A DNA stretch of 64,000 nucleotides from Armatimonadota bacterium (GCA_026003175.1 BPGT01000002.1:1054001-1118000); one strand, 5' to 3'; shown: positions 1-8,729, counted from the first letter of the stretch. Numbers and translations: made by a program. The notes: generated by a model from the letters alone, not told the origin.

Positions 1-1
1 T

Positions 2-292
2 CTGCGAAGAAACGTCACCATAGCTCAGCGTGAGGAGGCAGTTGCGGATTCTGAAGGCTGGAAACGAACCGGTTCTTTCTTGCTCAAGTGCGGGGTTGGT
101 CGCGCACCACTCTTTGCACAAGAGGATTTGCAAGAAATCTCGGTGTACCTTGAACCTGGTGGTTGGCAGCTCTGGACCGGGGGTGTTTCGGAGACGCCTG
201 TAAACTGCCCTCCAACCGGTGTCATAACGGTGGAGCAACCGGTTCAAGAGTGGTACCGAGAGGTAGTTAGTATAGACTTGCGGAGGAGGTAG
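2..292 (+). CDS. Dockerin/FN3-family secreted protein, C-terminal part (cut by window edge)
   Basis: The frame is open from the left edge to the TAG at 290-292, giving 96 visible residues. They align end to end with the C-terminus of the dockerin/FN3 gene at 10421-12411: both share a GW(K/R)RTGSF segment, a GGWQLWT / NGWQQWT segment and the ending (Y/F)REVV(S/T)(I/V)DLR. This is therefore the tail of another member of that paralogous family. The function of this C-terminal domain is not recognised. A strong ribosome binding site overlaps its stop and serves the propeller gene at 300, so the two genes form a pair, as the corresponding genes do at 12.4 kb. Confidence 0.7.
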   Translation: MRRNVTIAQREEAVADSEGWKRTGSFLLKCGVGRAPLFAQEDLQEISVYLEPGGWQLWTGGVSETPVNCPPTGVITVEQPVQEWYREVVSIDLRRR

Positions 293-299
293 GCTACAA

Positions 300-1349
300 A
301 TGTGGTGGCGTATGGACAGGCAGGAGGAAACGTTTCCTCTTCTCGAGAGCATGTGTGAATATGATGACAAGTTATCTGCGCCTAAGGGGTTTATCTGGCT
401 TCTTCACTGTATAAGAAACTCAGAGCGCATCGTCAAGAAAGAACCGCTCTTTTTAGTCCCTCGACTAAGTCTAGATGAGGGGCATTGTACCCATTCCCCT
501 AACGGGAGATACTATTATCACTCCGAATTCATCGCTTCCCCTGATAACCCTGACGACTACGCCGCTATGACGTTATTCTGGGAGCGTGGGCAATCCATGC
601 CTCACAAACTTCCTATCTCCTCGCTATTCTATGCAGTTTTTTCCCCCGATAGCCGGTTCCTGTGCGGGTTCACTAAGGATGGCGCCTATCGCGCGGGTGT
701 CAGCAGCTTTTATGTAGTAGAGTGTGCCACTCGGAAAGTACGCCTGTTGTTTCGTCTGAAGTCGCCCCAAGATTTCACTTACAAGTGGGGTTGGTACCCT
801 GACAGTCGGCATATCTGGTACGCCCTCGGTAAATTCCGCGAGGAGAAGAAAGTGACAATCTACAAGTGCGATATCTCTTCGGGCACGCAGGTGCTGCTGC
901 AAGGCGTAGAGCGCGAGGCAGTGTTCAGGGACTGGGACCTTCTGGACCCACGTTATCGCTACAACTTGTTAACGGAAAATGCACAAGCTTTTGCATACGC
1001 ACGCAACCATCAAATACGGGTTCGTGTGGAGCCGATACGCGAGTGGGGCGAGGCAAAGCAGGGAGAGTCCGAAGTGTACGTTGAGAGGCGAGGTGGGCAA
1101 TCACGCCGATTGATACGTAGGAACGAACACCAGTGGATGCGAATTCAACCCCTAGATGTCTCCGAAGATGGGCAGTGGATATTACTGAAGTGTGAAAATT
1201 TGATAACGTATCAAGAGGCGAACCAAACAACGCAATCTATTCGCTCTGAACTCATCGTGTGGCACGCGCCGACGAAGCAGCATCGTGTGTATGCTCGCGC
1301 GGAGTATCCTCCTGTAGGGATGCCGGACTGGTGGTTTGTGCGCGAGTAG
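300..1349 (+). CDS. Beta-propeller-like protein, paralogue 1
   Basis: Predicted 349-aa protein without signal peptide or membrane segment. It contains WD40/TolB-like blade motifs (FSPDSRFL near residue 115, WGWYPDSRHIWY near 160, VSEDGQWILL near 285), which suggests a beta-propeller fold; no enzyme motif is visible. It is homologous to the genes at 2380, 12418 and 13615, which share WYPDSR, a central DWD motif and a late RRGG(Q/E)-R segment. The start is supported by GGAGGAGG about 8 bases upstream, overlapping the stop of the preceding dockerin/FN3 gene. The two are probably co-transcribed. The role is unknown; the lack of an export signal contrasts with its partner, which in the complete copy carries one. 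Confidence 0.75.
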   Translation: MWWRMDRQEETFPLLESMCEYDDKLSAPKGFIWLLHCIRNSERIVKKEPLFLVPRLSLDEGHCTHSPNGRYYYHSEFIASPDNPDDYAAMTLFWERGQSMPHKLPISSLFYAVFSPDSRFLCGFTKDGAYRAGVSSFYVVECATRKVRLLFRLKSPQDFTYKWGWYPDSRHIWYALGKFREEKKVTIYKCDISSGTQVLLQGVEREAVFRDWDLLDPRYRYNLLTENAQAFAYARNHQIRVRVEPIREWGEAKQGESEVYVERRGGQSRRLIRRNEHQWMRIQPLDVSEDGQWILLKCENLITYQEANQTTQSIRSELIVWHAPTKQHRVYARAEYPPVGMPDWWFVRE

Positions 1350-1370
1350 ATGAACTCTATAGCATATCAA

Positions 1371-1490
1371 CCCGGCCCTGGATCCCGAAGAGCGATGGAT
1401 TGAGATGGTATTTGGATACGAGGAGGCAGGCCCTATCGCCAGGAACTGGCGTGCAAGAGGCACTTATTTTATATTCGCAGACCAACCGAT
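1371..1490 (+). pseudogene. Remnant of a propeller-gene 5' end
   Basis: This stretch resembles the start of the propeller gene at about 2412-2530 at nucleotide level, including the shared string CCCTATCGCCAGGA and the encoded GPYRQEL-CK segment. It has no start codon of its own and is interrupted. It is directly followed by a fragment of a dockerin/FN3 gene, so it marks a deletion or recombination junction between two members of the array. Confidence 0.5.
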
Positions 1491-1496
1491 CATCCG

Positions 1497-2290
1497 AGCC
1501 GAAGCATATAGGTAGAGTTTCGTGCGAAGGCGGTGGGCACGGAGAGTAACCCCGATGCACCGGTATACGTCCAAACGGTGAGCATCGTTGCCCCGTCGGC
1601 AGAGGTGGATGTAGAGTTGACCCTGCCTGCTGGGGCGTATACGGTTCAGGCGAAGGCGAGCCACTGGCTAAGGGGTGAAGGTGTGGCATTGACCTCCGTG
1701 CCGTGGATATTCGCTGCGCCAACGGGGGCGGACAAGGTGACGGTGTATTGGGACCCTGTGCTGGGAGCGACAGGTTATCGGGTGCGCTGGGGCACAGCGA
1801 GCGGGGTATATCCCAACGTGTCTTCGGTACAGTCTGCGGATGCGCGGATGTTAAGCATCACGGGTTTAACCTCCGAGCAGGAGTATTACTTTGTGGTGGA
1901 GGCGGAGCGCAACGGGGTATGGAGTGCTCCATCGGAGGAGGATAGTGCGATTCCCCATGTGGGGGCGATACCGTGGGATAGCGGGGATGCTTCACTAATA
2001 ATGGCGCGTGTCAGGGCAATCACCGGTGCTGGCTTTGGTCAGGTCGAGGTGGTTAGTCCGGATGGCTTCGTCTACACCGACTATGGAACCAACCAGCCGG
2101 CGGGGTTCACGAGCAAAGACGCAAACACAGTAACATATTCCGATGGCTCTGTGATACCCCTGCAGCGAAACACCGAGGCTCTTGAAAACACCCGCACAGG
2201 GGCATATCGCCGTGTGCGCACGTCGGCAGCTGCAGGAGTAAGCGCGGTCCGGGCTAGATTTTGGTTGCCAGGGTGGCAGTATCGAGCGCT
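1497..2290 (+). pseudogene. Internal fragment of a dockerin/FN3 gene
   Basis: From about 1497 the DNA is nearly identical to 10795-11600 of the dockerin/FN3 gene at 10421. An in-frame TAG lies just upstream of the first shared codons, so the N-terminal leader and dockerin part are missing. The remaining frame (from GTG 1533) encodes the KASHWLR domain and a fibronectin-III-like domain (WIFAAP, then TGYRVRWG, then EQEYYFVVEA). Similarity ends near 2282 at FWLPGW, so the C-terminal domain is also missing. The frame then runs by chance to 2402. Unlike the 10421 copy, this fragment lacks the 4-bp TGCC duplication and stays in frame across that point. It is probably not a functional gene. Confidence 0.65.
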
Positions 2291-2334
2291 ACACCCGAGA
2301 GTTATTGATTATCAACTTATCTCCATAAAAAAAC

Positions 2335-2361
2335 AGGTGCTCGCCCGCGAGGCGATCACCT
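2335..2361. repeat. Inverted repeat ahead of propeller gene 2
   Basis: AGGTGCTCGC and GCGATCACCT can form a 10-bp stem with one mismatch around a 7-base loop, with A7 on the left side (2327-2333). Read on the minus strand it has the form of a Rho-independent terminator, but no minus-strand gene precedes it. On the plus strand it lies only a few bases before the ribosome binding site of the next gene and could affect its translation. Confidence 0.4.
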
Positions 2362-2379
2362 ATGGGAAGGAGGCACGAC

Positions 2380-3378
2380 ATGTTCGCACAGAGCACCAGT
2401 GAACTTTCTAGCATCCCCATCCGGCTTTGGGTTGCGGAATACGAGGGGGTGAAGAGGTATTGGATACATGGAGGCAAGCCCTATCGCCAGGAGCTGGTAT
2501 GCAAGATGGAGTTTTATTCGCTTATTCGCGGGAGCAGTGTCTCGCCCAACCGACGGTTTATAGTGGTTGCTCTCCATGCCGAAACGCTCGTGATAGATGT
2601 CGCTGCTCGAAAGTGGTATAACCTGACTCGTTCTCGGCGTTTTCCGGATGGCTCATACACTCTCGCCATCGAATACGTTCGCAGCTGGGCGCCGAATAAC
2701 CTGTATTTTCTGGCGGCAGACCGGCTGACATCGGGAGCTGATATGACGGTGTTTTCTGTTAGTCCACCCCGTCTCATTCGTCGTTTCATCGCAAACGGTG
2801 AGGTAAAATCGGTTGGCTGGTATCCACATAGCAAACATTTTTTCTATACCCTGGCCCCGAAGGGACAGGAAAGACAGCAGTCTAATCTGTTATCTCAACC
2901 GCACTACCTGCTACCCATTACAGGAGGAAGGCCGAGAAAGCTGTCCCGTCAGGAGGTGAGCCGACTGCTCACAGACTGGGACTATCTAGCATTCCGAGAT
3001 ACTTCTTTCACCTCGCCGAATTTAGTCAAATACACCCTTGATCGAAAGATGCGTGTGGTATACCGTGACGAACGGCCACAATCGTTGATTGTGGAACGAC
3101 GAGGAGGGGAACGGCGAGTTTTGAGTGTTCCCGCCGTTGCCAACACGCCAATAGAGATGTACTCGGTTTGCGATATTGACGCAGACCACCAGCGCTTGCT
3201 GGTCATGGATATCTATTGGAACTTCTATGTCGTGCGCATTGCCGACAACAGCTGGGGCAAAATAGGTAACGCTGCTTCGTTCATTCCGGGCGACCGGTCA
3301 AGAAAAGTGCCCGACATATTTGTTGTGGAATTTGTCAACACCGGGTATCTATTCCACAGCAGTGGGCGGTTTTGGTGA
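2380..3378 (+). CDS. Beta-propeller-like protein, paralogue 2
   Basis: Intact 332-aa member of the same family as 300-1349. The ATG at 2380 is preferred over the in-frame ATG at 2362 because AAGGAGG lies 6 bases ahead of it. Visible blade-like motifs are SVSPNRRFIVVALH near residue 50, RSWAPNNLYFLAAD near 105 and VGWYPHSKHFFY near 145. The DWDYL segment near 200 and ERRGGERR near 235 are the most conserved family marks. No signal peptide or catalytic motif is seen. It follows a broken dockerin/FN3 gene rather than an intact partner. It is the cleanest representative of the family in the window; function unknown. Confidence 0.75.
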   Translation: MFAQSTSELSSIPIRLWVAEYEGVKRYWIHGGKPYRQELVCKMEFYSLIRGSSVSPNRRFIVVALHAETLVIDVAARKWYNLTRSRRFPDGSYTLAIEYVRSWAPNNLYFLAADRLTSGADMTVFSVSPPRLIRRFIANGEVKSVGWYPHSKHFFYTLAPKGQERQQSNLLSQPHYLLPITGGRPRKLSRQEVSRLLTDWDYLAFRDTSFTSPNLVKYTLDRKMRVVYRDERPQSLIVERRGGERRVLSVPAVANTPIEMYSVCDIDADHQRLLVMDIYWNFYVVRIADNSWGKIGNAASFIPGDRSRKVPDIFVVEFVNTGYLFHSSGRFW

Positions 3379-3441
3379 GGGACATCTACGAGGAACAGAC
3401 AACGTGCGCGCCCTCTGCTGTCCTCAACCTTACAGCAACGA

Positions 3442-3471
3442 TTCACAGAAGTGCTATCCTTATGCTACAAT
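3442..3471 (+). promoter_or_regulatory. Sigma70-type promoter of the dockerin gene
   Basis: TTCACA, an 18-base spacer and TACAAT lie 39 bases before the ATG at 3510. The -10 region and leader down to the start codon recur almost unchanged at 14570-14618. Confidence 0.6.
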
Positions 3472-3509
3472 ATACCCGGCATCAGCCTGCGAGAAAGGAG
3501 GTTTCAACC

Positions 3510-4409
3510 ATGAAACGCTACCTCTGGCTTCTGGTACTCGCGCTGGCGATACCCACCCTCGCCGCGCCACCCAACTGGGACATCTCCAACACCGCCTGGA
3601 CGGCGCAAATCCGCGACGTGTACTATGGCTTCGTGTTCGACGGAAACATCCGCTTCTTCACCCAAAACACCACCACCGGCGAGTTCACCGGAAGGGTGCA
3701 ATACCTGCCCCCCAACAACAACCCGCTGGGGCAATACACCATCTCCGGCAGGGTGGATGGGGATACCATCTCCTTCTCCGGCGTCGCCAACATCCCCGGC
3801 GTGGGCAACACCGACGTGGTGTGGCAAGGAACGGTCACCCAGAACGGCGCCAAGATGCAGGGGCAGATGGCATATTGGGACTGGATTTGGGAAGTATGGG
3901 TGGTGTTTGACTGGTGGACGACCTCTGGGGGACCTGCACGTCCCATTGTGCGTACCTACACCATCAGTGGCAAGGTGCAGCTGGGCGACTGGGGCGGTGA
4001 CATCACCACCGTGCCGATCGTGGTGCAGTTGCGCAACGCGGGCAGCACGAACCCTATCCGCACGGTGACGCTCAATCTGGACAGTGCAGGCAACTATTCC
4101 CTGCCGGATGTGCCCAACGGCAACTACGACCTGGCGTTCAAGGCGAGCCACTGGCTGCGCAAGGTGGTTCGCAATGTGGCGGTAAGCGGTGCGAACGTGG
4201 GTGGCGTGAACGCCTCGCTGGTGAACGGGGACATCGACGGCGACAACGAGGTGACGCTGTTTGACTTCGGTGGGCTGGTAGCGGCTTTTGGCAGTGTGCC
4301 GGGCGACAGCAACTGGAACCCCGATGCGGATTTGGATGGTGATGCGGAGGTGACGCTGTTTGATTTTGGAATCCTCGTGCGCAACTTTGGATTAACCGGC
4401 GATGAGTAA
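3510..4409 (+). CDS. Secreted protein with C-terminal dockerin repeats
   Basis: 299-aa exported protein. The ATG at 3510 follows AGAAAGGAGG and begins a signal peptide (MKRYLWLLVLALAIPTLAAP). The N-terminal half (about residues 22-145) is an unrecognised beta-rich domain. Next comes a domain starting KVQLGDWGG and ending FKASHWLR, also present in the FN3 gene at 10421 and the HAF protein at 47962. The last 60 residues hold two dockerin-type calcium-binding repeats, GDIDGDNEVTLFDF and ADLDGDAEVTLFDF. Dockerins bind cohesins in cellulosomes, but no cohesin is encoded here, so the repeats may anchor or stabilise the protein in another way. The stop overlaps the start of the next gene by 8 bases. 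Confidence 0.8.
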   Translation: MKRYLWLLVLALAIPTLAAPPNWDISNTAWTAQIRDVYYGFVFDGNIRFFTQNTTTGEFTGRVQYLPPNNNPLGQYTISGRVDGDTISFSGVANIPGVGNTDVVWQGTVTQNGAKMQGQMAYWDWIWEVWVVFDWWTTSGGPARPIVRTYTISGKVQLGDWGGDITTVPIVVQLRNAGSTNPIRTVTLNLDSAGNYSLPDVPNGNYDLAFKASHWLRKVVRNVAVSGANVGGVNASLVNGDIDGDNEVTLFDFGGLVAAFGSVPGDSNWNPDADLDGDAEVTLFDFGILVRNFGLTGDE

Positions 4410-5146
4410 TCGCCAGCAACGGTTGCAGAAAATCCTGGCGCAGGCGGGCTACGGTTCTCGGCGGGCGTGTGAGCAGCTTATCTTGCAGGGGCGTGTGCGC
4501 GTGAACGGGCAGGTGGTCACGCAGCTGGGTACGCAGGTTGATGCGCGCACCGACATCATAGAGGTAGATGGCAAGCGGGTGCAACTGCCAGAACAGCACA
4601 CCTACATCTTGCTACACAAGCCAGCGGGCGTAGTCACCACCCGCCGCGACGCGCACGCCGTCCGTACGGTGATGGATTTGCTACAGGGCGTTACCGCTGC
4701 TGTGTTCCCTGTCGGTCGCCTGGACGCTGATACCACAGGCGCGCTGTTGCTGACCGACGACGGCGAGCTGGCATATCGCCTCACGCACCCACGCTATGGC
4801 GTCACGAAAACTTATCTCGTAGAGGTGCGTGGCGAGGTAGGAGAAGAAGCCCTGCGCTGCCTGCGGGAAGGGGGTACCGCTGGAAGATGGCATGACCGCT
4901 CCGGCGCAGGTGCAGAAGGTGCGGTATATTGTCCAGCGCAAGACCACTCTCCTGCGCCTGACCATCCACGAAGGGCGCAAGCGACAGGTCAAACGGATGT
5001 GTCAGGCAATCGGGCATCCCGTCGTACGCCTGCACCGCGAGCGGTTCGGTTCCCTCAACCTGCATCGTTTGCCAGTTGGTGCATGGAGGCATCTCACCGA
5101 AGAAGAGGTTGCCGCCCTCCGTCGGGCTGTGGGGTTGCCTGCTTAA
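4402..5146 (+). CDS. Ribosomal large-subunit pseudouridine synthase, RluB/RsuA family (frameshifted)
   Basis: Converts a uridine in rRNA to pseudouridine. An N-terminal S4 RNA-binding domain (residues 2-60, RLQKILAQAGYGSRRACE) is followed by the catalytic domain with the PVGRLDADTTGALLLT motif, whose aspartate is catalytic. The reading frame breaks at the G5 run 4870-4874; removing one G gives a continuous 247-aa protein of normal family length ending EGRKRQVKRM...GLPA. As given, the frame would run on to 5202 with a nonsense tail. The start overlaps the upstream dockerin gene, and the stop overlaps that of the convergent TPR gene. RluB is more likely than RsuA or RluF, but substrate assignment is not certain. 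Confidence 0.8.
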
Positions 5147-5553
5147 GCCTGCGGCTGCGGAGGCTGGTCCCAAGGCGATTTTGCGTAGCTTTCGCGATGT
5201 AGCTGGCGCAAGCGCATCAGCCCTTTCTTCGCGTTCTCATACTGCGGGTTGAGCTGCACGGCTTGCTCGTATTCCATCTCCGCTTCCATATAGGAACCCA
5301 GCGCCTCGTATGCCGCCCCCAGGTTGTAGTGCGCCCGGTACGAGTCGGGTTGTATCTCGGCAGCTTTGAAGAAAGCGTGCGCGGCGTTCTCGTAGTCGTG
5401 CATCTGCGCGTACGCTGCGCCCACGTAAAACCATGCGGTGTAGTTCTCCATATCCTTCTGCAGAACCCAGTACATGCGCTCGATGCACTCTTCGTAGCGC
5501 CCTTGCTTGAAAAGCTCCATCCCCTCTTCTAGCCACTTCTGAGCGTCTGCCAT
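5143..5553 (-). CDS. TPR-repeat protein
   Basis: 136-aa protein made almost wholly of tetratricopeptide repeats: four consecutive units of about 34 residues with typical signatures (LFKQGRYEECIERMYW, AWFYVGAAYAQMHDYENAA, AHYNLGAAYEALGSYMEAE). TPRs mediate protein-protein contacts; no partner can be named. The ATG at 5553 follows a G-rich stretch with TGATGA; an upstream in-frame start at 5580 is possible but less well placed. No signal peptide is seen, so it is probably cytoplasmic. Its stop codon shares bases with the stop of the convergent pseudouridine synthase gene. Confidence 0.75.
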   Translation of the reverse strand: MADAQKWLEEGMELFKQGRYEECIERMYWVLQKDMENYTAWFYVGAAYAQMHDYENAAHAFFKAAEIQPDSYRAHYNLGAAYEALGSYMEAEMEYEQAVQLNPQYENAKKGLMRLRQLHRESYAKSPWDQPPQPQA

Positions 5554-5686
5554 TTCATCACCCCCCACACGCCGATTCATCTGTACTGACACCCGCTGTA
5601 CGCTACAGGTTACTGCCAGAACGATTTTACGCCCTTCACCTTGCTGAGTCAACAGGCTTTGAGAATGCTCCAAAAATCTTCGGACA

Positions 5687-5734
5687 TGTTCACCGCACCA
5701 TCCCTCTGGAAGGCGAGGCTCCCGCCGAGCCGTC
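5687..5734. repeat. Partial copy of dispersed repeat B
   Basis: Matches the right half of the elements at 9961 and 24510 (GTTCAC..CACCATCCC, GGCGAGGCT.C.GCCGAGC.GTC). The left half is missing. It lies in the 299-base gap between the TPR gene and prfA, which otherwise holds only the prfA promoter. Confidence 0.5.
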
Positions 5735-5794
5735 CCGTTTGAAATTGCCTGAAAGAACGAGGCGAATGGAGAGTTTTCCGAACGCCCACAGCCT

Positions 5795-5823
5795 TTGCAT
5801 CTCTCTCCCTTTCAGGATATAAT
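5795..5823 (+). promoter_or_regulatory. prfA promoter
   Basis: TTGCAT, a 17-base spacer and a perfect TATAAT, 29 bases before the prfA start. Confidence 0.7.
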
Positions 5824-5852
5824 TCTGTTGCGGAAGGAGGAACAAATCGCCC

Positions 5853-6938
5853 GTGTTATCCCGTCTGGAAGAGGTTGAAAAGCGTTTCGAACAGATAGAA
5901 CAGGCTCTTGCCGACCCACGGATAGCTTCTGACCCGAAGGAGCTGCAGCGGTTAGGCAAAGCACATGCCGAGCTGCAGCCGATTGTGCAGGCATTCCGCG
6001 AGTACAAGACCACTCTGAAGCGTATCGAGGAGGCAGAATCTCTGCTGGATGACCCCGAGATGCACGACCTGGCGCAGGAAGAGCTGGACACCCTCAAAGA
6101 GCTGCGCGAGCGACAGGAACACCAGTTGAAGCTGATGCTTCTGCCCAAAGACCCCAACGACGAGCGCAACGTGCTTCTGGAGATTCGCGCAGGCACAGGG
6201 GGCGAGGAAGCCGCTTTGTTCGCGGCGGAGCTGGCGCGGATGTATATGCGCTACGCCGAACGCCGAGGCTGGAAGTACGAGGTTCTGGATGTACAGGAAA
6301 CGGGCATCGGTGGTTACAAGGAGGTTGTGATACTCATCGAGGGCAAAGGCGCATACAGCGCGCTGAAATACGAAAGCGGCGTGCATCGCGTGCAGCGTGT
6401 GCCTGTGACTGAAAGCAGCGGACGTATCCACACCTCCGCCGCCACCGTCGCCGTGCTGCCTGAAGCCGAAGAGGTAGAGGTGGAAATTAACCCCGAGGAC
6501 CTGGAGATAGACACCTTCCGCGCGGGCAGTGCAGGCGGTCAGCACATGCAAAAGAACGAAACCGCGGTACGCATCCTGCATAAGCCAACGGGCATCGTGG
6601 TCACCTGTCAGGACGAGCGTTCGCAACTGCAGAACCGCGAAAAAGCGATGCGCATGTTGCGCACACGCCTGTACGACCTGCAGCAGCAGCAATTGGAGGC
6701 GGAACGCACCGCCACGCGCAAATCGCAGGTGGGCACGGGCGACCGCAGCGAGAAAATCCGCACCTACAACTTCCCGCAGGGGCGCGTGACTGACCACCGC
6801 ATCGGGTTAACCATTTATAACCTGCAAGAGATCCTGGACGGTGACATCCAGCCTTTCGTGGACGCGTTGATTGCCGAGGATCAGGCGCGAAAGCTGCAAG
6901 AGGCAACTATGCAGGAAGAGCTGGTCGAAACAGGCTAG
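5853..6938 (+). CDS. prfA: Peptide chain release factor 1
   Basis: 361-aa class I release factor, which frees the finished peptide at UAA and UAG codons. The codon-recognition loop has the RF1-type P-x-T tripeptide ([14 protein letters not shown]), not the SPF of RF2. The catalytic GGQ is in [12 protein letters not shown] near residue 230. The N-terminal coiled region (1-100) is complete and the length is normal for RF1. It starts at GTG 5853 after GGAAGGAGG. A strong promoter lies just upstream. It converges with the cysteine desulfurase gene; no prmC methyltransferase gene follows it, as it does in many bacteria. Confidence 0.95.
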   Translation: MLSRLEEVEKRFEQIEQALADPRIASDPKELQRLGKAHAELQPIVQAFREYKTTLKRIEEAESLLDDPEMHDLAQEELDTLKELRERQEHQLKLMLLPKDPNDERNVLLEIRAGTGGEEAALFAAELARMYMRYAERRGWKYEVLDVQETGIGGYKEVVILIEGKGAYSALKYESGVHRVQRVPVTESSGRIHTSAATVAVLPEAEEVEVEINPEDLEIDTFRAGSAGGQHMQKNETAVRILHKPTGIVVTCQDERSQLQNREKAMRMLRTRLYDLQQQQLEAERTATRKSQVGTGDRSEKIRTYNFPQGRVTDHRIGLTIYNLQEILDGDIQPFVDALIAEDQARKLQEATMQEELVETG

Positions 6939-7016
6939 TTCACCTCCATGGAGGGAATATGTCATATGGAACGTAATGGGGACAAAATCTTCTCACGGAG
7001 CAGTGACCTCCTGCGC

Positions 7017-8174
7017 TCACAGCCGCGACACCCTCAGCGAGCGCAGCTTCTGTACCGCCCTGGCTACTTGCTCCACCGTGTAGTCTATCTGCTCTTCCGT
7101 GTTGTCCTTCCCCAGCGTGAAACGCACTGAGCCTTCGATAAGACGAGGGTCTATCCCCATCGCCACCAGCACGTGCGACGGCTCGGTGTCGCCAGAGGAA
7201 CACGCCGCCCCTGCCGAGCAGTAGATTCCCGCCGCATCCAGCGACAGCACCAGCGATTCGCCCTCCACATCGGCGAAGGCGAGGTGGGCGTTGTTGGGCA
7301 GACGGATTACCGGATGCCCTGTGAGGATGGCGTCGGGCACGCGCTCCATGATGCCTTCCACAAGCCGGTCACGTAGGGCACGCACCCGTTCCATCTCTTC
7401 CGCGCCGCATCGCAATGCACGTTCCGCCGCCACGCCGAACCCCACAATGCCCGGCACGTTGTAGGTGCCGCCGCGCCGCCCGCGCTCCTGACCGCCGCCA
7501 TCCAGCAAAGGGCGCAGAGGTGTACCTCGCCGAACCACCAGAGCCCCTACTCCCTTGGGACCGTACAATTTGTGCGCGGAAATGGAGAGCATATCCGCGT
7601 TCAGCGCGTCCATGTCCACCCGAATCTTGCCCACCGTTTGCACCGCGTCGGTATGGAAGGGGATGCCATGCTCGCGGGCGATGGCACCAATCTCCGCGAC
7701 AGGCTCAATCGTGCCCACCTCGTTGTTCGCATGCATGATGGTAATCAAACCGGTGCGGGCGGTGATAGCGCGGCGCACATCATCGGGGTCTACCAATCCA
7801 CTGCTATCCACCGGCACGAAGGTAATCTCCCACCCCATCTCCTGTAACGCCTTACACGCCTCCAGCACTGCGTGGTGTTCGATGGGGGTGGTAATCAGGT
7901 GGCTCTTGCGGTTGCCCCATGCTCGTGCCACGCCCTTGATTGCCCAGTTATCGCTCTCGGTGCCTCCGCTGGTGAAGTACACGTCATCGGCGTCGGCGTT
8001 CACCAACCGAGCAACTTGTTCGCGGGCATGCTCTATCGCCTCTCGTGCCTCCTGCCCTATCGTGTAGATAGCAGAGGGGTTCCCGAAGGCGCGATGAAAG
8101 TATGGCATCATCGCCTGCAGCACTTCCGATGCTACAGGCGTGGTTGCGGCGTGGTCCAGATACACCGGCAACAT
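7017..8174 (-). CDS. Cysteine desulfurase, NifS/IscS family
   Basis: PLP enzyme that takes sulfur from cysteine for Fe-S cluster or thio-modification pathways. Visible marks: YLDHAATTP at the N-terminus, the PLP-binding histidine in PIEHHAVLEA, the PLP lysine in ISAHKLYGPKG near residue 203, and the active-site cysteine in CSAGAACSSG near residue 325. Length (385 aa) is normal. The ATG at 8174 is chosen; a GTG two codons earlier is possible. It starts 10 bases after the MarR gene ends on the same strand, so the two form an operon read from the promoter at 8772-8800. No iscU or sufU scaffold gene is adjacent. Confidence 0.9.
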   Translation of the reverse strand: MLPVYLDHAATTPVASEVLQAMMPYFHRAFGNPSAIYTIGQEAREAIEHAREQVARLVNADADDVYFTSGGTESDNWAIKGVARAWGNRKSHLITTPIEHHAVLEACKALQEMGWEITFVPVDSSGLVDPDDVRRAITARTGLITIMHANNEVGTIEPVAEIGAIAREHGIPFHTDAVQTVGKIRVDMDALNADMLSISAHKLYGPKGVGALVVRRGTPLRPLLDGGGQERGRRGGTYNVPGIVGFGVAAERALRCGAEEMERVRALRDRLVEGIMERVPDAILTGHPVIRLPNNAHLAFADVEGESLVLSLDAAGIYCSAGAACSSGDTEPSHVLVAMGIDPRLIEGSVRFTLGKDNTEEQIDYTVEQVARAVQKLRSLRVSRL

Positions 8175-8183
8175 TCCCACAGG

Positions 8184-8729
8184 CTATCGACAACCGATGG
8201 TTGGATATAGCTCCGTAATCGGGCAGTTCCCGTTTGCCTGTACACCACAGCGCAGGCAGATTTCCTCAATCATCTGTTTGTCGCTCTCCACCGCGGTGAC
8301 GATGAACGCCCGCAACCCGTCAATCAACGCCTGTCGCTCCTCCGGTGCCATCTCGTCGAGCACCTGCTTCAGACGAGCGGTGCGTTCCTCCTCTACCTGC
8401 CGAGTGATTCGCTCACCCTTCTCGGTGAGTTGCACTTCTACGAACCGCCTGTCCGCCGGGTTGCCGTGCCGGGTAACCAGCCCCTTGCGAACCAGCCGGT
8501 TAAGCATGTTCGTCGCCGAGGGATAGCTGATATCCAGTCCCTCCGCTACCTCGCCTACGGTAGCGTTGCGGTGGAGCCAGATATAGCGCATTGCCTGCAA
8601 CTGCGGCAGGGTAATCTCCTCATGCGTGAGCTCTGCCACCAGCCGCTCGCTCAGACTCTTGGTCAGTATCTGCGCGAACAGGTTGGAAACCCGCACCGCA
8701 TACTCGTAATCGGTTGTTACTGTCGCCAT
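8184..8729 (-). CDS. MarR-family regulator with a four-cysteine C-terminal tail
   Basis: 181-aa winged-helix regulator. Residues 30-110 form the MarR DNA-binding core (LPQLQAMRYIWLHRNATVGE, then DISYPSATNMLNRLVRKGLV, then the wing ending DRRFVEVQLTEKG). The protein's only cysteines are at 158, 161, 169 and 180, in a tail with the pattern C-x2-C-x7-C-x10-C after the dimerisation helices. Such spacing could hold a metal or an Fe-S cluster. It is the first gene of an operon with a cysteine desulfurase, so a sulfur or Fe-S sensing role is a reasonable inference. MarR proteins usually repress their own promoter. Confidence 0.85.
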   Translation of the reverse strand: MATVTTDYEYAVRVSNLFAQILTKSLSERLVAELTHEEITLPQLQAMRYIWLHRNATVGEVAEGLDISYPSATNMLNRLVRKGLVTRHGNPADRRFVEVQLTEKGERITRQVEEERTARLKQVLDEMAPEERQALIDGLRAFIVTAVESDKQMIEEICLRCGVQANGNCPITELYPTIGCR

